From the NCBI GenBank assembly GCA_016208915.1, contig JACQXE010000072.1:39891-103890 (forward strand): DNA of 64,000 nt. The letters are read 5' to 3'. Below, in pieces: positions 31,871-40,649 of this stretch. Origin of the DNA: Nitrospirota bacterium. Lineage in GTDB: Bacteria; Nitrospirota; Thermodesulfovibrionia; Thermodesulfovibrionales; UBA1546. The translations under genes and the position numbers were made by a program. Within the stretch, counting starts at the first letter, position 1, and every line of letters begins with the position of its first letter. A model generated the notes under the pieces. That model was not told the DNA's origin. It saw only the letters and a program-made list of their open reading frames with translations, and searched no databases.

Positions 31871-33164
31871 GCAGTCTAAGGGTTAAGGTGTTCCAGCTAT
31901 TGCAGCTCGGGCACCGACCTGACCATTCTTTCGAAGAATATCCACAGGTAGGGCAGCAATATGGAAGCCTGAATGCAATTTTCATATTAACCGCCTTTTT
32001 AAATTCTGTTGCAGCCTTGTCATACTGATCACGCTTCAAATATAGGTCCCCTGTTATCTGGTGAAGCTCAGGCGATGCCATCCCGCTTGTGTCAATATAA
32101 GAGAAAATGTCGAATGCATCATCGATCATCTCAAGCCTGTAATAGAGCTTGCCGAGGAGAAATCTCAGGATAGAGTTCTGTGGGTTTTTGGCCAGGCTTC
32201 GCTCGTACAACCTGATCAGCCTCGAAGGCTCTCCCATGTTTATAAGTAAATCTTCGAGCCGTGCAAGGATTATAAGGGACAATGTATCTTCGTAGCCTTT
32301 TTCAAGCAGGTCCGCTGCCTCCTCTGCTTCGCCTTCTCTGAGCATCACCTCAGCAAGGCCTATATATGCAGGAATGAAGTTTTCATTCATACGCACCAAT
32401 GTTTTAAATGCTTTTTTTGCCTTTTCTGTTTCTCCATGTTCGAGGCTGTACCTGCCGTATTCATATTTGTATCCGAGCAGATTAGTCTGTTCCCTCTGCT
32501 TTTCTTTCTCGGTATGTTCATGTTTCAGAATTGTCTTCTGTACGTCAACAAGCTCATCCCATTTTTCATCCCTTTCAAGGATTGCCCTCTTTTTATAAAG
32601 GGCGCTGAGATTATCAGCATTAATATCAAGGATCTTCTCCAGATAGTGCAGCGCTTCGGCCCATCTGCCTGTTTTTTCCATCAGTCCTTCCAGAGAAAAG
32701 AGCACCTCAAGGTTTTGGGAGTGGACAGCGAAGGCCTCGTTGTAAAAGTTCATCGCCCCCTGATAATTTTCCTCTGTAGATGCGATATCTCCGAGTCTGA
32801 GCAATGCGCCAAGATGGTGTGGTTCTTCCAAAAGGATGTTTTCAAGATATTTTTTTGCCTCATCTTCATCCTGAGCAAGGAGCGCATTTAAAGCGCTGGA
32901 ATACAGTTCCTGCACCTTTGCTTCTTTTTTCTGCCTGCGCTGGTACTGCCAGTTTTCTAGTAACCGCTTTGTGTCCCTGATTGTGAATGCAATAAGCATT
33001 GCCAGCGCCCCTGCAACGCTCGAAAGGAGTATCAAGGCTATTTTGGGAATCTCATAGGTATCGCTGAATGGAATCTTTATTGTTGTAATCTCTTTGTTGT
33101 CAATTGCGAAGAGTGCAAGCCCTGCAAGAAAAAGAACGAATATTAATATTGCCAGTTTTCCCAT
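31851..33164 (-). CDS. LapA-LapB (YciM-like) fusion: N-terminal LapA-type domain, TPRs, C-terminal rubredoxin-like zinc ribbon
   Basis: Two N-terminal TM helices, multiple TPRs, C-terminal CCPTCGYSSKEWSGRCPSCNSW. Confidence 0.8.
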   Translation of the reverse strand: MGKLAILIFVLFLAGLALFAIDNKEITTIKIPFSDTYEIPKIALILLSSVAGALAMLIAFTIRDTKRLLENWQYQRRQKKEAKVQELYSSALNALLAQDEDEAKKYLENILLEEPHHLGALLRLGDIASTEENYQGAMNFYNEAFAVHSQNLEVLFSLEGLMEKTGRWAEALHYLEKILDINADNLSALYKKRAILERDEKWDELVDVQKTILKHEHTEKEKQREQTNLLGYKYEYGRYSLEHGETEKAKKAFKTLVRMNENFIPAYIGLAEVMLREGEAEEAADLLEKGYEDTLSLIILARLEDLLINMGEPSRLIRLYERSLAKNPQNSILRFLLGKLYYRLEMIDDAFDIFSYIDTSGMASPELHQITGDLYLKRDQYDKAATEFKKAVNMKIAFRLPYCCPTCGYSSKEWSGRCPSCNSWNTLTLRLHGACKT

Positions 33165-33172
33165 GAACGGTA

Positions 33173-33523
33173 TTACCCTTTCTCCTCTACATTTATCCTT
33201 GGCGCATCGAGCCAGAGTTTTTCGAGTTGATAATATTCTCTCGTTTCATCTTCGAACACATGCATAATAACATCTCCGTAATCCATAAGTACCCAATGGC
33301 TGTAATTTAAACCCTCAATTCCAATAGGACGGATTCTGTTTTTAGAAAAATTCTCCTTTATAGCTTCTACAATTGCCCTGACCTGTGTTGTGCTTGCTCC
33401 TGAGCAGATGACAAAATATTCTGCAATAACAGACAATGCTTTTAATTCAAGGACAAGAACATCCTTGGCTTTTTTATTGAGCGCTATATTTGCTGCAGCA
33501 ATAGCTTTTTCTTTACTTTCTAT
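33173..33523 (-). CDS. rsfS: Ribosomal silencing factor RsfS, probable non-AUG start
   Basis: Upstream frame extension IESKEKAIAAANIALNKKAKDVLVLELKALSVIAEYFVICSGAST; bounded by in-frame TAA; ATA at 33523 preceded by AGGAG. Confidence 0.87.
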   Translation of the reverse strand: MESKEKAIAAANIALNKKAKDVLVLELKALSVIAEYFVICSGASTTQVRAIVEAIKENFSKNRIRPIGIEGLNYSHWVLMDYGDVIMHVFEDETREYYQLEKLWLDAPRINVEEKG

Positions 33524-33577
33524 TTAAGGTCTCTCCTCTTCCCAAAATATAGTTAAAAGTCAGTAAATTTTTAATTC

Positions 33578-34246
33578 TTAACCTTCAACTTTAACTTTAT
33601 AGAGCTTCTTTGAAATTATATAGGATTCGACCTCTTCTGGCAATAGGTATTTTATGCTTTTCCCTTGTTTTATTAGGTCTCTGATATTGGTTGCCGATAT
33701 CCCGACAGTGGTAATCCTCAGCATTGTTAGAGCTCTGCCACTGTTAAGTTTTGTTTCATAGGACGCAAGCTTTGCACTATCGAGTTTTGTAAGAATCTTT
33801 TTGTCTATGTTTATATACGGCGAGATAGAAAGATCTGTAAATTTAAATGAAGGCCTTGATATGACAACAAAATCTGTTAAACCAACAAGTCTTTCAGGTT
33901 GCCACCAGTTCGGGATATCAAGAAATGCGTCTATTCCTAATATAAAGTAAAATTCCGTATCAGGATAGAGCTGATGAAACTCTAGTATTGTGTTGACGGT
34001 ATAGGATTTGGATTCTTTTTTATATTCTATATCTGAGATTTTAAATGAGCGGTTTTTGGATGTGGCAAGCCTGACCATTTTATACCGATGCTCTACATCT
34101 GCAAGGTCATTGTCCTTAAGCGGAGGGTTGCCTGACGGCACAAAGATAATCCGGTCAAGGCTGAGTTTTTCTCTTGCCTCTTCTGCTGCCCTCAGATGGC
34201 CGTAGTGTATCGGATTAAATGTCCCGCCGAATATGCCTAATTTCAT
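33578..34246 (-). CDS. nadD: Nicotinate-nucleotide adenylyltransferase
   Basis: MKLGIFGGTFNPIHYGHLRAAEEA; SATNIRDLIKQGKSIKYLLPEEVESYI. Confidence 0.96.
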   Translation of the reverse strand: MKLGIFGGTFNPIHYGHLRAAEEAREKLSLDRIIFVPSGNPPLKDNDLADVEHRYKMVRLATSKNRSFKISDIEYKKESKSYTVNTILEFHQLYPDTEFYFILGIDAFLDIPNWWQPERLVGLTDFVVISRPSFKFTDLSISPYINIDKKILTKLDSAKLASYETKLNSGRALTMLRITTVGISATNIRDLIKQGKSIKYLLPEEVESYIISKKLYKVKVEG

Positions 34247-34503
34247 TTATAACTTATCCTGTTAAGAACCCTGCGCCAAGAGCGCAGGGCGTAAACGTCA
34301 AAGTCTATTCCAAACAGTTTGTAAATATTTCCTCTCCTCGTCGTCATTCCGACTTGTTCGGAATCCTTCTGAAAGATTCTGGGCAAGCCAGAATGACAAA
34401 AAATAAGGTAACCCTGTGGCAAGACCACAGGGAGTTCTCATTCTTAAATTTGTAATCAGCAAAAGTATAGAAAATCATTTCTTATGATTGCAAGCTCAGT
34501 TAT

Positions 34504-35043
34504 TTAATGGTAAGCCTGTTCGGGTTTTATCCCTATTGCTTCAAGCCAGTCGGTTATAGCCTTTTTCATTGCATTGGCATTGAAGGCAAACCATTTCTTT
34601 CTGTATTCAGGAAAATCAGCCAGCGCTTTTTTGAATCGGGCGAAGGCATTACTACTTTTAAGAGCAGTTGAGAGTTCTTCGTAAGGATGAAATTCTTCGA
34701 TTGACTCTGTAAATCCATTCATTAGGCTATATGCTTCCTGAGATTTTCTTTCAGGGATCCGTACATGCCTTTCTTTTTCTTCAGAAAAAATTTTTATCGC
34801 AAGCTCAATCTCTTCTTCGACCCAGTCAGGCATCTCATATTCTTCGAGCGCAATCTCTTTTTCCATTGATTCGTCGTTTGTTTTATATAATGTAGCTTCT
34901 GCGTTTTTAAGCGCATCTATTGATATGGTTATGACCTTACCTGTCTCGGTGTTGAGGAAATAGTCATAGGCATCCCTCGAGACATCCTCCATTGCTTTTT
35001 GAATCTCATTAAAATCTATTTTTAATAGTTTCAATTTAGCCAA
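34504..35043 (-). CDS. UPF0158 family protein
   Basis: Family-like sequence MEDVSRDAYDYFLNTETGKVI...FKKALADFPEYRKKWFAF. Confidence 0.75.
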   Translation of the reverse strand: MAKLKLLKIDFNEIQKAMEDVSRDAYDYFLNTETGKVITISIDALKNAEATLYKTNDESMEKEIALEEYEMPDWVEEEIELAIKIFSEEKERHVRIPERKSQEAYSLMNGFTESIEEFHPYEELSTALKSSNAFARFKKALADFPEYRKKWFAFNANAMKKAITDWLEAIGIKPEQAYH

Positions 35044-35085
35044 GTGTCAGAAAATGCCGTATCTGCCTTTTTTCATAAATTACCA

Positions 35086-36342
35086 CTACTCTCTTAACTG
35101 TCCATTCCCTAATACAATAAACTTTGTGCATGTCAGTTCTTCAAGCCCCATCGGTCCCCTTGCATGTATCTTATCTGTTGATATCCCAATCTCAGCGCCG
35201 AGACCAAACTGATAACCATCATTTAACCTCGTGGATGCATTAACAAAAACAGCGGACGAATCGACCTCCCGCAGAAAACGAAGCGCTTTCTCATAATTCT
35301 CTGTTACAATCGCGTCAGAATGAGCAGAGCTGTATTTTGCGATATGCTCCATCGCCTCATCAATGTTTTTGACAGTCCGTATATTCAAAATGAGGTCAAG
35401 ATATTCTCTGTAATAGTCGTCATCTTTCACAGGGACAAGCATTTTATCTATCTTTCTTGTCTCAGGACAGCCCTTCAATCTAACACCTGCGCCTTTAAAT
35501 CGTTTTATCATGGCAGGCAGAAATTTTGTTGCTATTTTGTTATCAACGAGCATGGTTTCCATTGCATTGCAAGTTCCGGGCCTCTGGACCTTTGCATTGA
35601 AACATATCGCCTCAGCCATCTCGAGGTCAGCATCTTTATCAACAAAGACATGGCATACACCTTTATAATGCTTGAGCACCGGAATACGCGAATTCTCAGT
35701 GACTGTTCTTATCAGCCCTTCCCCTCCGCGCGGGATTATGAGATCAATAATCCCCTCGAGCTTTAGCATTTCCATAACAGCCTCCCGTTCGGGTATATCG
35801 ATGAATGTAATGGCGTCGGAATTAAGACCCGCTGATCTTGCAGCTTCCCTCAGAATTTTTACGATAGCCTTATTTGAATGTATTGCCTCAGAGCCGCCGC
35901 GGAGTATGACCGCATTTCCCGCCTTAAGACACAAGCTTGTTGCATCAGCAGTGACATTAGGCCTTGATTCATAGATAATTCCTATAACTCCTATAGGAAC
36001 GCGCATCCTTCCGACAGTCATGCCATTAGGCCTCTGCCACATCTTTAAGATTTCTCCGGCAGGGTCGGGAAGCGCTGCAACCTCAAGTAGCCCTTGTGCC
36101 ATCTCATTTATGCGTTTTTCATTCAAGCTTAGCCTATCAATCATCGCCTTTGAGAGTCTTTTTTTCTCTGCAAAGACAATGTCTTTTTTGTTCTCTTTAA
36201 TAAGTTCTGCACTGCGCTTTTTAAGCATTTCAGCCATCTTCACGAGTGCGAGATTCTTTTCTTTTGACGATGCTCTTGCAATCGCCCGCGCGCCCTCTTT
36301 TGCAGCCCTTGCCTTGTCGAGAACAAATGAAGTTAAGTCCAT
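35086..36342 (-). CDS. proA: Gamma-glutamyl phosphate reductase
   Basis: LKAGNAVILRGGSEAIHSNKAIV, RPGTCNAMETMLVD, GLGAEIGISTDKIHARGPMGLEELT. Upstream extension to 36411 is translated repeat. Confidence 0.95.
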   Translation of the reverse strand: MDLTSFVLDKARAAKEGARAIARASSKEKNLALVKMAEMLKKRSAELIKENKKDIVFAEKKRLSKAMIDRLSLNEKRINEMAQGLLEVAALPDPAGEILKMWQRPNGMTVGRMRVPIGVIGIIYESRPNVTADATSLCLKAGNAVILRGGSEAIHSNKAIVKILREAARSAGLNSDAITFIDIPEREAVMEMLKLEGIIDLIIPRGGEGLIRTVTENSRIPVLKHYKGVCHVFVDKDADLEMAEAICFNAKVQRPGTCNAMETMLVDNKIATKFLPAMIKRFKGAGVRLKGCPETRKIDKMLVPVKDDDYYREYLDLILNIRTVKNIDEAMEHIAKYSSAHSDAIVTENYEKALRFLREVDSSAVFVNASTRLNDGYQFGLGAEIGISTDKIHARGPMGLEELTCTKFIVLGNGQLRE

Positions 36343-36360
36343 AAAATCCTCCAAGTATTT

Positions 36361-36413
36361 AAGGCGGGATATAGTATTTTCGCTCATTCTCGCTCTAATA
36401 CTATATCCCACTT
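36361..36413 (+). repeat. Truncated copy (E) of the ~130 bp structured repeat
   Basis: AAGGCGGGATATAGTATTTTCGCTCATTCTCGCTCTAATACTATATCCCACTT: paired termini plus CGCTCATTCTCG core. Confidence 0.8.
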
Positions 36414-36459
36414 TTTAATGGCTCTTCTGGGATTCCTGTGAATAGCCTTCAGTTTTTTT

Positions 36460-36840
36460 GTCATTCCGGCTTGTCCGGAATCTTTCCGAGAACGTCTTCA
36501 TACAGATCCTTCATAAAAGGATTCTTCTGCCTGATAAGCTCTATCTTCTCGTCTCGGCTCAAATTCTTTATCTGTTTTTCACGTATTATCGTACTTCGGC
36601 TATCCCTGCAAAGCTCATAATAAACAAGCTTATGCAGGTAATACCTGGCCGTAAAACAATTAGATTGATGTTGTTCTTATGTTCATAAATCCTTCGTATG
36701 AGATCATTTGTTACCCCGATCCCCGACAAGCGAGGACAGGCTCCCAAAGTCGGCCTCGCATTAGCCATAATATACACAGCAAATATATTCTCCGTCATCC
36801 AGCCATTATATCAGAAAGATTCCGGACAAGCCGGAATGAC
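36460..36840. mobile_element. GIY-YIG nuclease remnant bracketed by perfect 27-bp inverted repeats
   Basis: GTCATTCCGGCTTGTCCGGAATCTTTC at 36460-36486; exact reverse complement at 36814-36840. Confidence 0.7.
36470..36798 (-). pseudogene. Frameshifted GIY-YIG endonuclease
   Basis: [11 protein letters not shown]...[15 protein letters not shown] in one frame; [51 protein letters not shown] in another. Confidence 0.8.
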
Positions 36841-36915
36841 ACCCACACAAAAACCTGAAGACCCTTTTTAATTAACAATAGTATATTTTACATCAGTACA
36901 GTCCAAAATAACTAA

Positions 36916-37087
36916 AAAAGGCTGAATGCCGAAGAAATACAATGACGACACCTTATAAAATTAATCCACATCTAAATGTTCATAAAAATATCTGTCATAT
37001 TGTTCCCTTTAAAGCTGCTTATTAAAACGAGGTTGCACATCTTAATGTCCTGTCGATTCATTGTATTTATGAAGCGTTCAGCCTTTT
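36916..37087. mobile_element. MITE-like element, 172 bp with 30-bp imperfect terminal inverted repeats
   Basis: AAAAGGCTGAATGCCGAAGAAATACAATGA at 36916-36945; TCATTGTATTTATGAAGCGTTCAGCCTTTT at 37058-37087; 25/30 pairing; no coding capacity. Confidence 0.6.
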
Positions 37088-37121
37088 CATAATTCTTATT
37101 TTGAACAACTGTGATTTTACC

Positions 37122-37442
37122 TTATTCCTCCTCGCTTATTCTCTCTATATATTCATCCCATTCCCATGGAAGCATATGTTTTTTCTTTGTGTTACATTCT
37201 TTGCAAGCAGGGGCTATATTCCCTTTTGTTGAGTGTCCGCCTCTGATGAGAGGCACTATGTGGTCCATTGTAAGCTCTTTTGGATTAAATTTTCTTCTGC
37301 AGAAATAGCATATCCCTTCTGAACGCTTTCTTTTCCACCACTGCGACCTTCTCAGTTCCTGTGTCTTTGTGCGCTCTTTTTTCAGGTCAGCTTCTGTTAC
37401 ATCAGAAATGAAAGGCACGGTTACCGTTTTATCTCGTTCCAT
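37122..37442 (-). CDS. HNH endonuclease
   Basis: CYFCRRKFNPKELTMDHIVPLIRGGHSTKGNIAPACKECNTKK. Confidence 0.92.
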   Translation of the reverse strand: MERDKTVTVPFISDVTEADLKKERTKTQELRRSQWWKRKRSEGICYFCRRKFNPKELTMDHIVPLIRGGHSTKGNIAPACKECNTKKKHMLPWEWDEYIERISEEE

Positions 37443-39448
37443 AGCACACTCCGATTCCTTCCATTGCGCTTTGCATGATATAACGCCTGATCAGCTCTTT
37501 CTATTAAGCTTTCTTTTTTGTCGGAGAGGCCCAGAAAAATCGCTATCCCTATGCTTACTGTCACCTGTAGTTGTTTCCCCTCGACATTAAAAGCGGTATT
37601 CATTATTGCATTTCTGAGCCTCTCCGCCATGTTTTTTGCGCCGCTACTTTCTGTTCCGAGAAGTATTGCTGCAAATTCCTCACCCCCGTATCTTGCCGCG
37701 ATATCGATGTTCCTTATGGTATCTTTGAGAATATTTGCAACTCCATGAAGAATCTTATCGCCTGCAGGATGTCCATAGGTGTCGTTTACCTTTTTAAAAT
37801 AATCGATATCAACAAGCAGGAGCGCCAGCGGTTCTGAAAACCTTTCACGTCGCTTGAACTCAGTAGACAAACATTCCTGCAAGTGTCTGTGATTAAAAAG
37901 CCCTGTGAGCCCGTCTGTTACAGCCATTTTTTCTATCTCTGAATGGAGCCGTGCATTCGCAATAGAGATTGAGGCTTGGGTACCAAGGACTCCGAGCAGA
38001 TCTATCTGGTATGGAGTGAAGGCATCTATTTTTTCCGACAGGAAAACGAGCATTCCGAGAAGTTCCTTCTCATAAAGCAGAGGCAGGATAAAAACAGAGC
38101 TTATATCTTTAGTCTTAGCAGGCAGAAGCGGCAGACTGTAATTGCGCACATCTGAGAGATAAAGCGGCTCCATATTTTTCTTAACCATATCGAGGAGTGT
38201 GCCTTTAAGGTCGAGCGATGTTTTCTCAATAGGTATTTTCCCTTTGTGCTGTGCGATCTCAAATCTGCTGCCTGTTTTGAGAAGAAAGATAATTGATGAA
38301 GGAGCAATGTTAAAACAGCTTTCTACAAGCTTTTGTGCGAGGACATCAAGCCTGAGTGACGATGCGAGCTTCGAGCTTCCTTCATGAAGAACCCTCAACC
38401 CTGCATGCGAGCGCTGTATCTGAGAGTAAACGCGCTCTCTCTGCAATATCCTGATCAGTTGTTTTGAAAACAACTGGAGATTATTAGCATCCGCTTCATT
38501 GAATGCAGAAAACCGGGATGTATCTGCTGTCAGAACACCGAGCACAAAAGGCTCATCTATTATCGGGATTGATATGAAAGATGTGATCTTACCCTTTTTA
38601 ATGTACCCTGCCTCATAACCCATTTCGTTTATGTCGGCTGTGATTATTGTGCTTTTCTCCTTAAGACATTGAGTTATCAACCCTTCTCCGGATGGAATTA
38701 TTTCTTGCGTGTCTTCAGATGAACATCGAAGCTTAAGATTATTATTGGATGGCACAAAAAGATTGACTGACTCGGCAACAATGGACTGTTTAATTATCAG
38801 AAGGACTTCTTTTATCTCTTCGTCAGTCTTTGTTACAGAGGAAAGATATTGAGCTATTACTGAATCTTCTTTTATTGAGCCAAACTCTGCAGTTTGGGTT
38901 GTATTTGAATTTTCTTCTTTCATTGATTTCAACTCTGATTCGAGTTTATCCCGTTTTTTATTTACCGATGAGATGAAATAGGAGGTCATCACAGCAGTAA
39001 GTATCACTGAAATATTAAAGACGGTTTCTTCTATGAAAATGCTGCTATCCATAAAATGCCTTATCTCGAGAAGCGGCACAGTCAGGCTGAGAAGAATGAC
39101 AGTTATAGGACGATAAAATGTAGTCAGCGAAATAATATAAAGAAGATACACTATGTGAAGCCAGTTAAGCTGGGAAAGTTGTATCACTCCTGCAATAATG
39201 AGGGCTATATAAAAAAGAATCTCAAATGAACTTACTTTAGACTTTTTTAAAAAATACAGAAAGGCATATAAAAACAATGGCGATAGAGAAAACAGGAACC
39301 AGAGAGCGGGCTTTGTAGAGGGAAGATTAAAGAAAAGCCCGAGCCATGAGAGGAAAATAAGGCCAATTGGGGCAATCCTTGTTATGCCGATGCCCTTCCT
39401 CTTCGGACCTCCTCCTCTTTGAAAAATTTCTTGTATAAAATCTCCCAC
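37421..39448 (-). CDS. Membrane GAF-GGDEF diguanylate cyclase
   Basis: N-terminal TM segments, GAF-like regions, RYGGEEFAAIL. Confidence 0.9.
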   Translation of the reverse strand: MGDFIQEIFQRGGGPKRKGIGITRIAPIGLIFLSWLGLFFNLPSTKPALWFLFSLSPLFLYAFLYFLKKSKVSSFEILFYIALIIAGVIQLSQLNWLHIVYLLYIISLTTFYRPITVILLSLTVPLLEIRHFMDSSIFIEETVFNISVILTAVMTSYFISSVNKKRDKLESELKSMKEENSNTTQTAEFGSIKEDSVIAQYLSSVTKTDEEIKEVLLIIKQSIVAESVNLFVPSNNNLKLRCSSEDTQEIIPSGEGLITQCLKEKSTIITADINEMGYEAGYIKKGKITSFISIPIIDEPFVLGVLTADTSRFSAFNEADANNLQLFSKQLIRILQRERVYSQIQRSHAGLRVLHEGSSKLASSLRLDVLAQKLVESCFNIAPSSIIFLLKTGSRFEIAQHKGKIPIEKTSLDLKGTLLDMVKKNMEPLYLSDVRNYSLPLLPAKTKDISSVFILPLLYEKELLGMLVFLSEKIDAFTPYQIDLLGVLGTQASISIANARLHSEIEKMAVTDGLTGLFNHRHLQECLSTEFKRRERFSEPLALLLVDIDYFKKVNDTYGHPAGDKILHGVANILKDTIRNIDIAARYGGEEFAAILLGTESSGAKNMAERLRNAIMNTAFNVEGKQLQVTVSIGIAIFLGLSDKKESLIERADQALYHAKRNGRNRSVLWNEIKR

Positions 39449-39666
39449 TCAGGGCTCCCTTCAAATAGCTTCTTTGAAAAGGACTGGAGTTTCTTTCTTA
39501 CTGCCAAATCGATGTCCTCGCCTATTTTTAATTCGCCGATGATGATGCGCTTAATCTCCCGCCTTATCTTGCCCTCTTCATCATGAAACTCTATGATGTC
39601 TCTGTCAATAAGCCCTTTTAGCAATACATGTGTAAGATGGGTGACTTTTTCCTCAGAAAGCATCAT
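39382..39666 (-). CDS. DUF507 family protein
   Basis: Paralogous to the adjacent 39663..39944 ORF. Confidence 0.7.
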   Translation of the reverse strand: MMLSEEKVTHLTHVLLKGLIDRDIIEFHDEEGKIRREIKRIIIGELKIGEDIDLAVRKKLQSFSKKLFEGSPEWEILYKKFFKEEEVRRGRASA

Positions 39667-39944
39667 AGCACAACATTCCTCTCTTTCACGAGCTTTTGTT
39701 TTGTAAGATCAAAAAGCTTTCTGTAATCAACGCGGCTGCGCTCTATCTCAGGGCTGTGTTTTTTGAGGAGATTTCTTACCTCATCGTTCAATCTGTCCTC
39801 TACCGTCAGCTCGGTGAATATTATCTCCTCAGCGTCTGCAAGAAGTTTTTCCATTGTAGTACGTGGGGTAATAAGCTGCTTTGAGACAATGCCATTGATA
39901 ACCTTTTTGGTTATCAATGGCACCCATGTCTTTGGAATCCGCAT
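39663..39944 (-). CDS. DUF507 family protein
   Basis: MRIPKTWVPLITKKVINGIVSKQLI...; immediately downstream of rpsR. Confidence 0.7.
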   Translation of the reverse strand: MRIPKTWVPLITKKVINGIVSKQLITPRTTMEKLLADAEEIIFTELTVEDRLNDEVRNLLKKHSPEIERSRVDYRKLFDLTKQKLVKERNVVL

Positions 39945-39947
39945 GTC

Positions 39948-40172
39948 TTATTTTTCTAGAAATGAAAGGATGGCAATGTTCCGCGCTCTTTTAATTGCCT
40001 CGGTAAGCTCCCGTTGGTGTTTTGCGCATGCACCGGTCATCCTTTGAGGAAGAATCTTGCCTTTGTCTGTCAGGTAGCTCCTCATAGTCTTTACATCTTT
40101 ATAGTCGATGAATGCTACCTTCTCTGAGCAGAACCTGCAGAATTTTCTTCTTTGAATTCTTCGCTGCTGCAA
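39948..40172 (-). CDS. rpsR: 30S ribosomal protein S18
   Basis: [60 protein letters not shown]. Confidence 0.97.
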   Translation of the reverse strand: MQQRRIQRRKFCRFCSEKVAFIDYKDVKTMRSYLTDKGKILPQRMTGACAKHQRELTEAIKRARNIAILSFLEK

Positions 40173-40191
40173 TCTCTTCTCCTTTCTGTTA

Positions 40192-40220
40192 CGAAAGAAG
40201 GATTATATAACCTTCTTTCG
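40192..40220. terminator. Perfect 10-bp hairpin between ssb and rpsR (attenuator/processing candidate)
   Basis: CGAAAGAAGG ATTATATAA CCTTCTTTCG. Confidence 0.5.
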
Positions 40221-40237
40221 GGAATCACCTGATATAA

Positions 40238-40648
40238 CTAAAACGGTTCCAAATCTGTTGTTTCTTCTGGTGGTGCAGAGTCGACGCCAATATTGGACTC
40301 TGTTGGTTCTTCAGCCTCCCCTGCAGTTCTCTTTGTTGATAAGAATCTAACAGAGTTGGCAATAACCTCAACCTTGCTCCTTTGCTGCCCGTCTGATTCC
40401 CATCTGCGCTCCTGCAGCCGTCCTTCTACAAGGACAGGCCTTCCTTTACTGAGATACTTACTGCAGGATTCTGCCTGTTTCCCAAAAACAACGATATCTA
40501 TAAATAGAGTCTCTGATTTAAGTTCGTCGGATTGCTTATATTTTGAGTTGACGGCTATTCTAAAGGAAGAAACCGCTGTTCCCTGAGGCGTGTATCTCAT
40601 CTCAGGGTCTTTTGTTAGATTTCCTATGAAGATTACTTTATTAAACAT
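40238..40648 (-). CDS. ssb: Single-stranded DNA-binding protein
   Basis: MFNKVIFIGNLTKDPEMRYTPQGTAVSSFRIAVN; acidic C-terminal DLEPF. Confidence 0.97.
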   Translation of the reverse strand: MFNKVIFIGNLTKDPEMRYTPQGTAVSSFRIAVNSKYKQSDELKSETLFIDIVVFGKQAESCSKYLSKGRPVLVEGRLQERRWESDGQQRSKVEVIANSVRFLSTKRTAGEAEEPTESNIGVDSAPPEETTDLEPF

Positions 40649-40649
40649 C

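Noticed and set aside
36342-36411. N-terminal extension of ProA (MGYSIRARMSENTISRLKYLEDF)
   Set aside because: Encoded by truncated structured repeat copy E and adjoining sequence; the ProA family start corresponds to MDLTSF at 36342.
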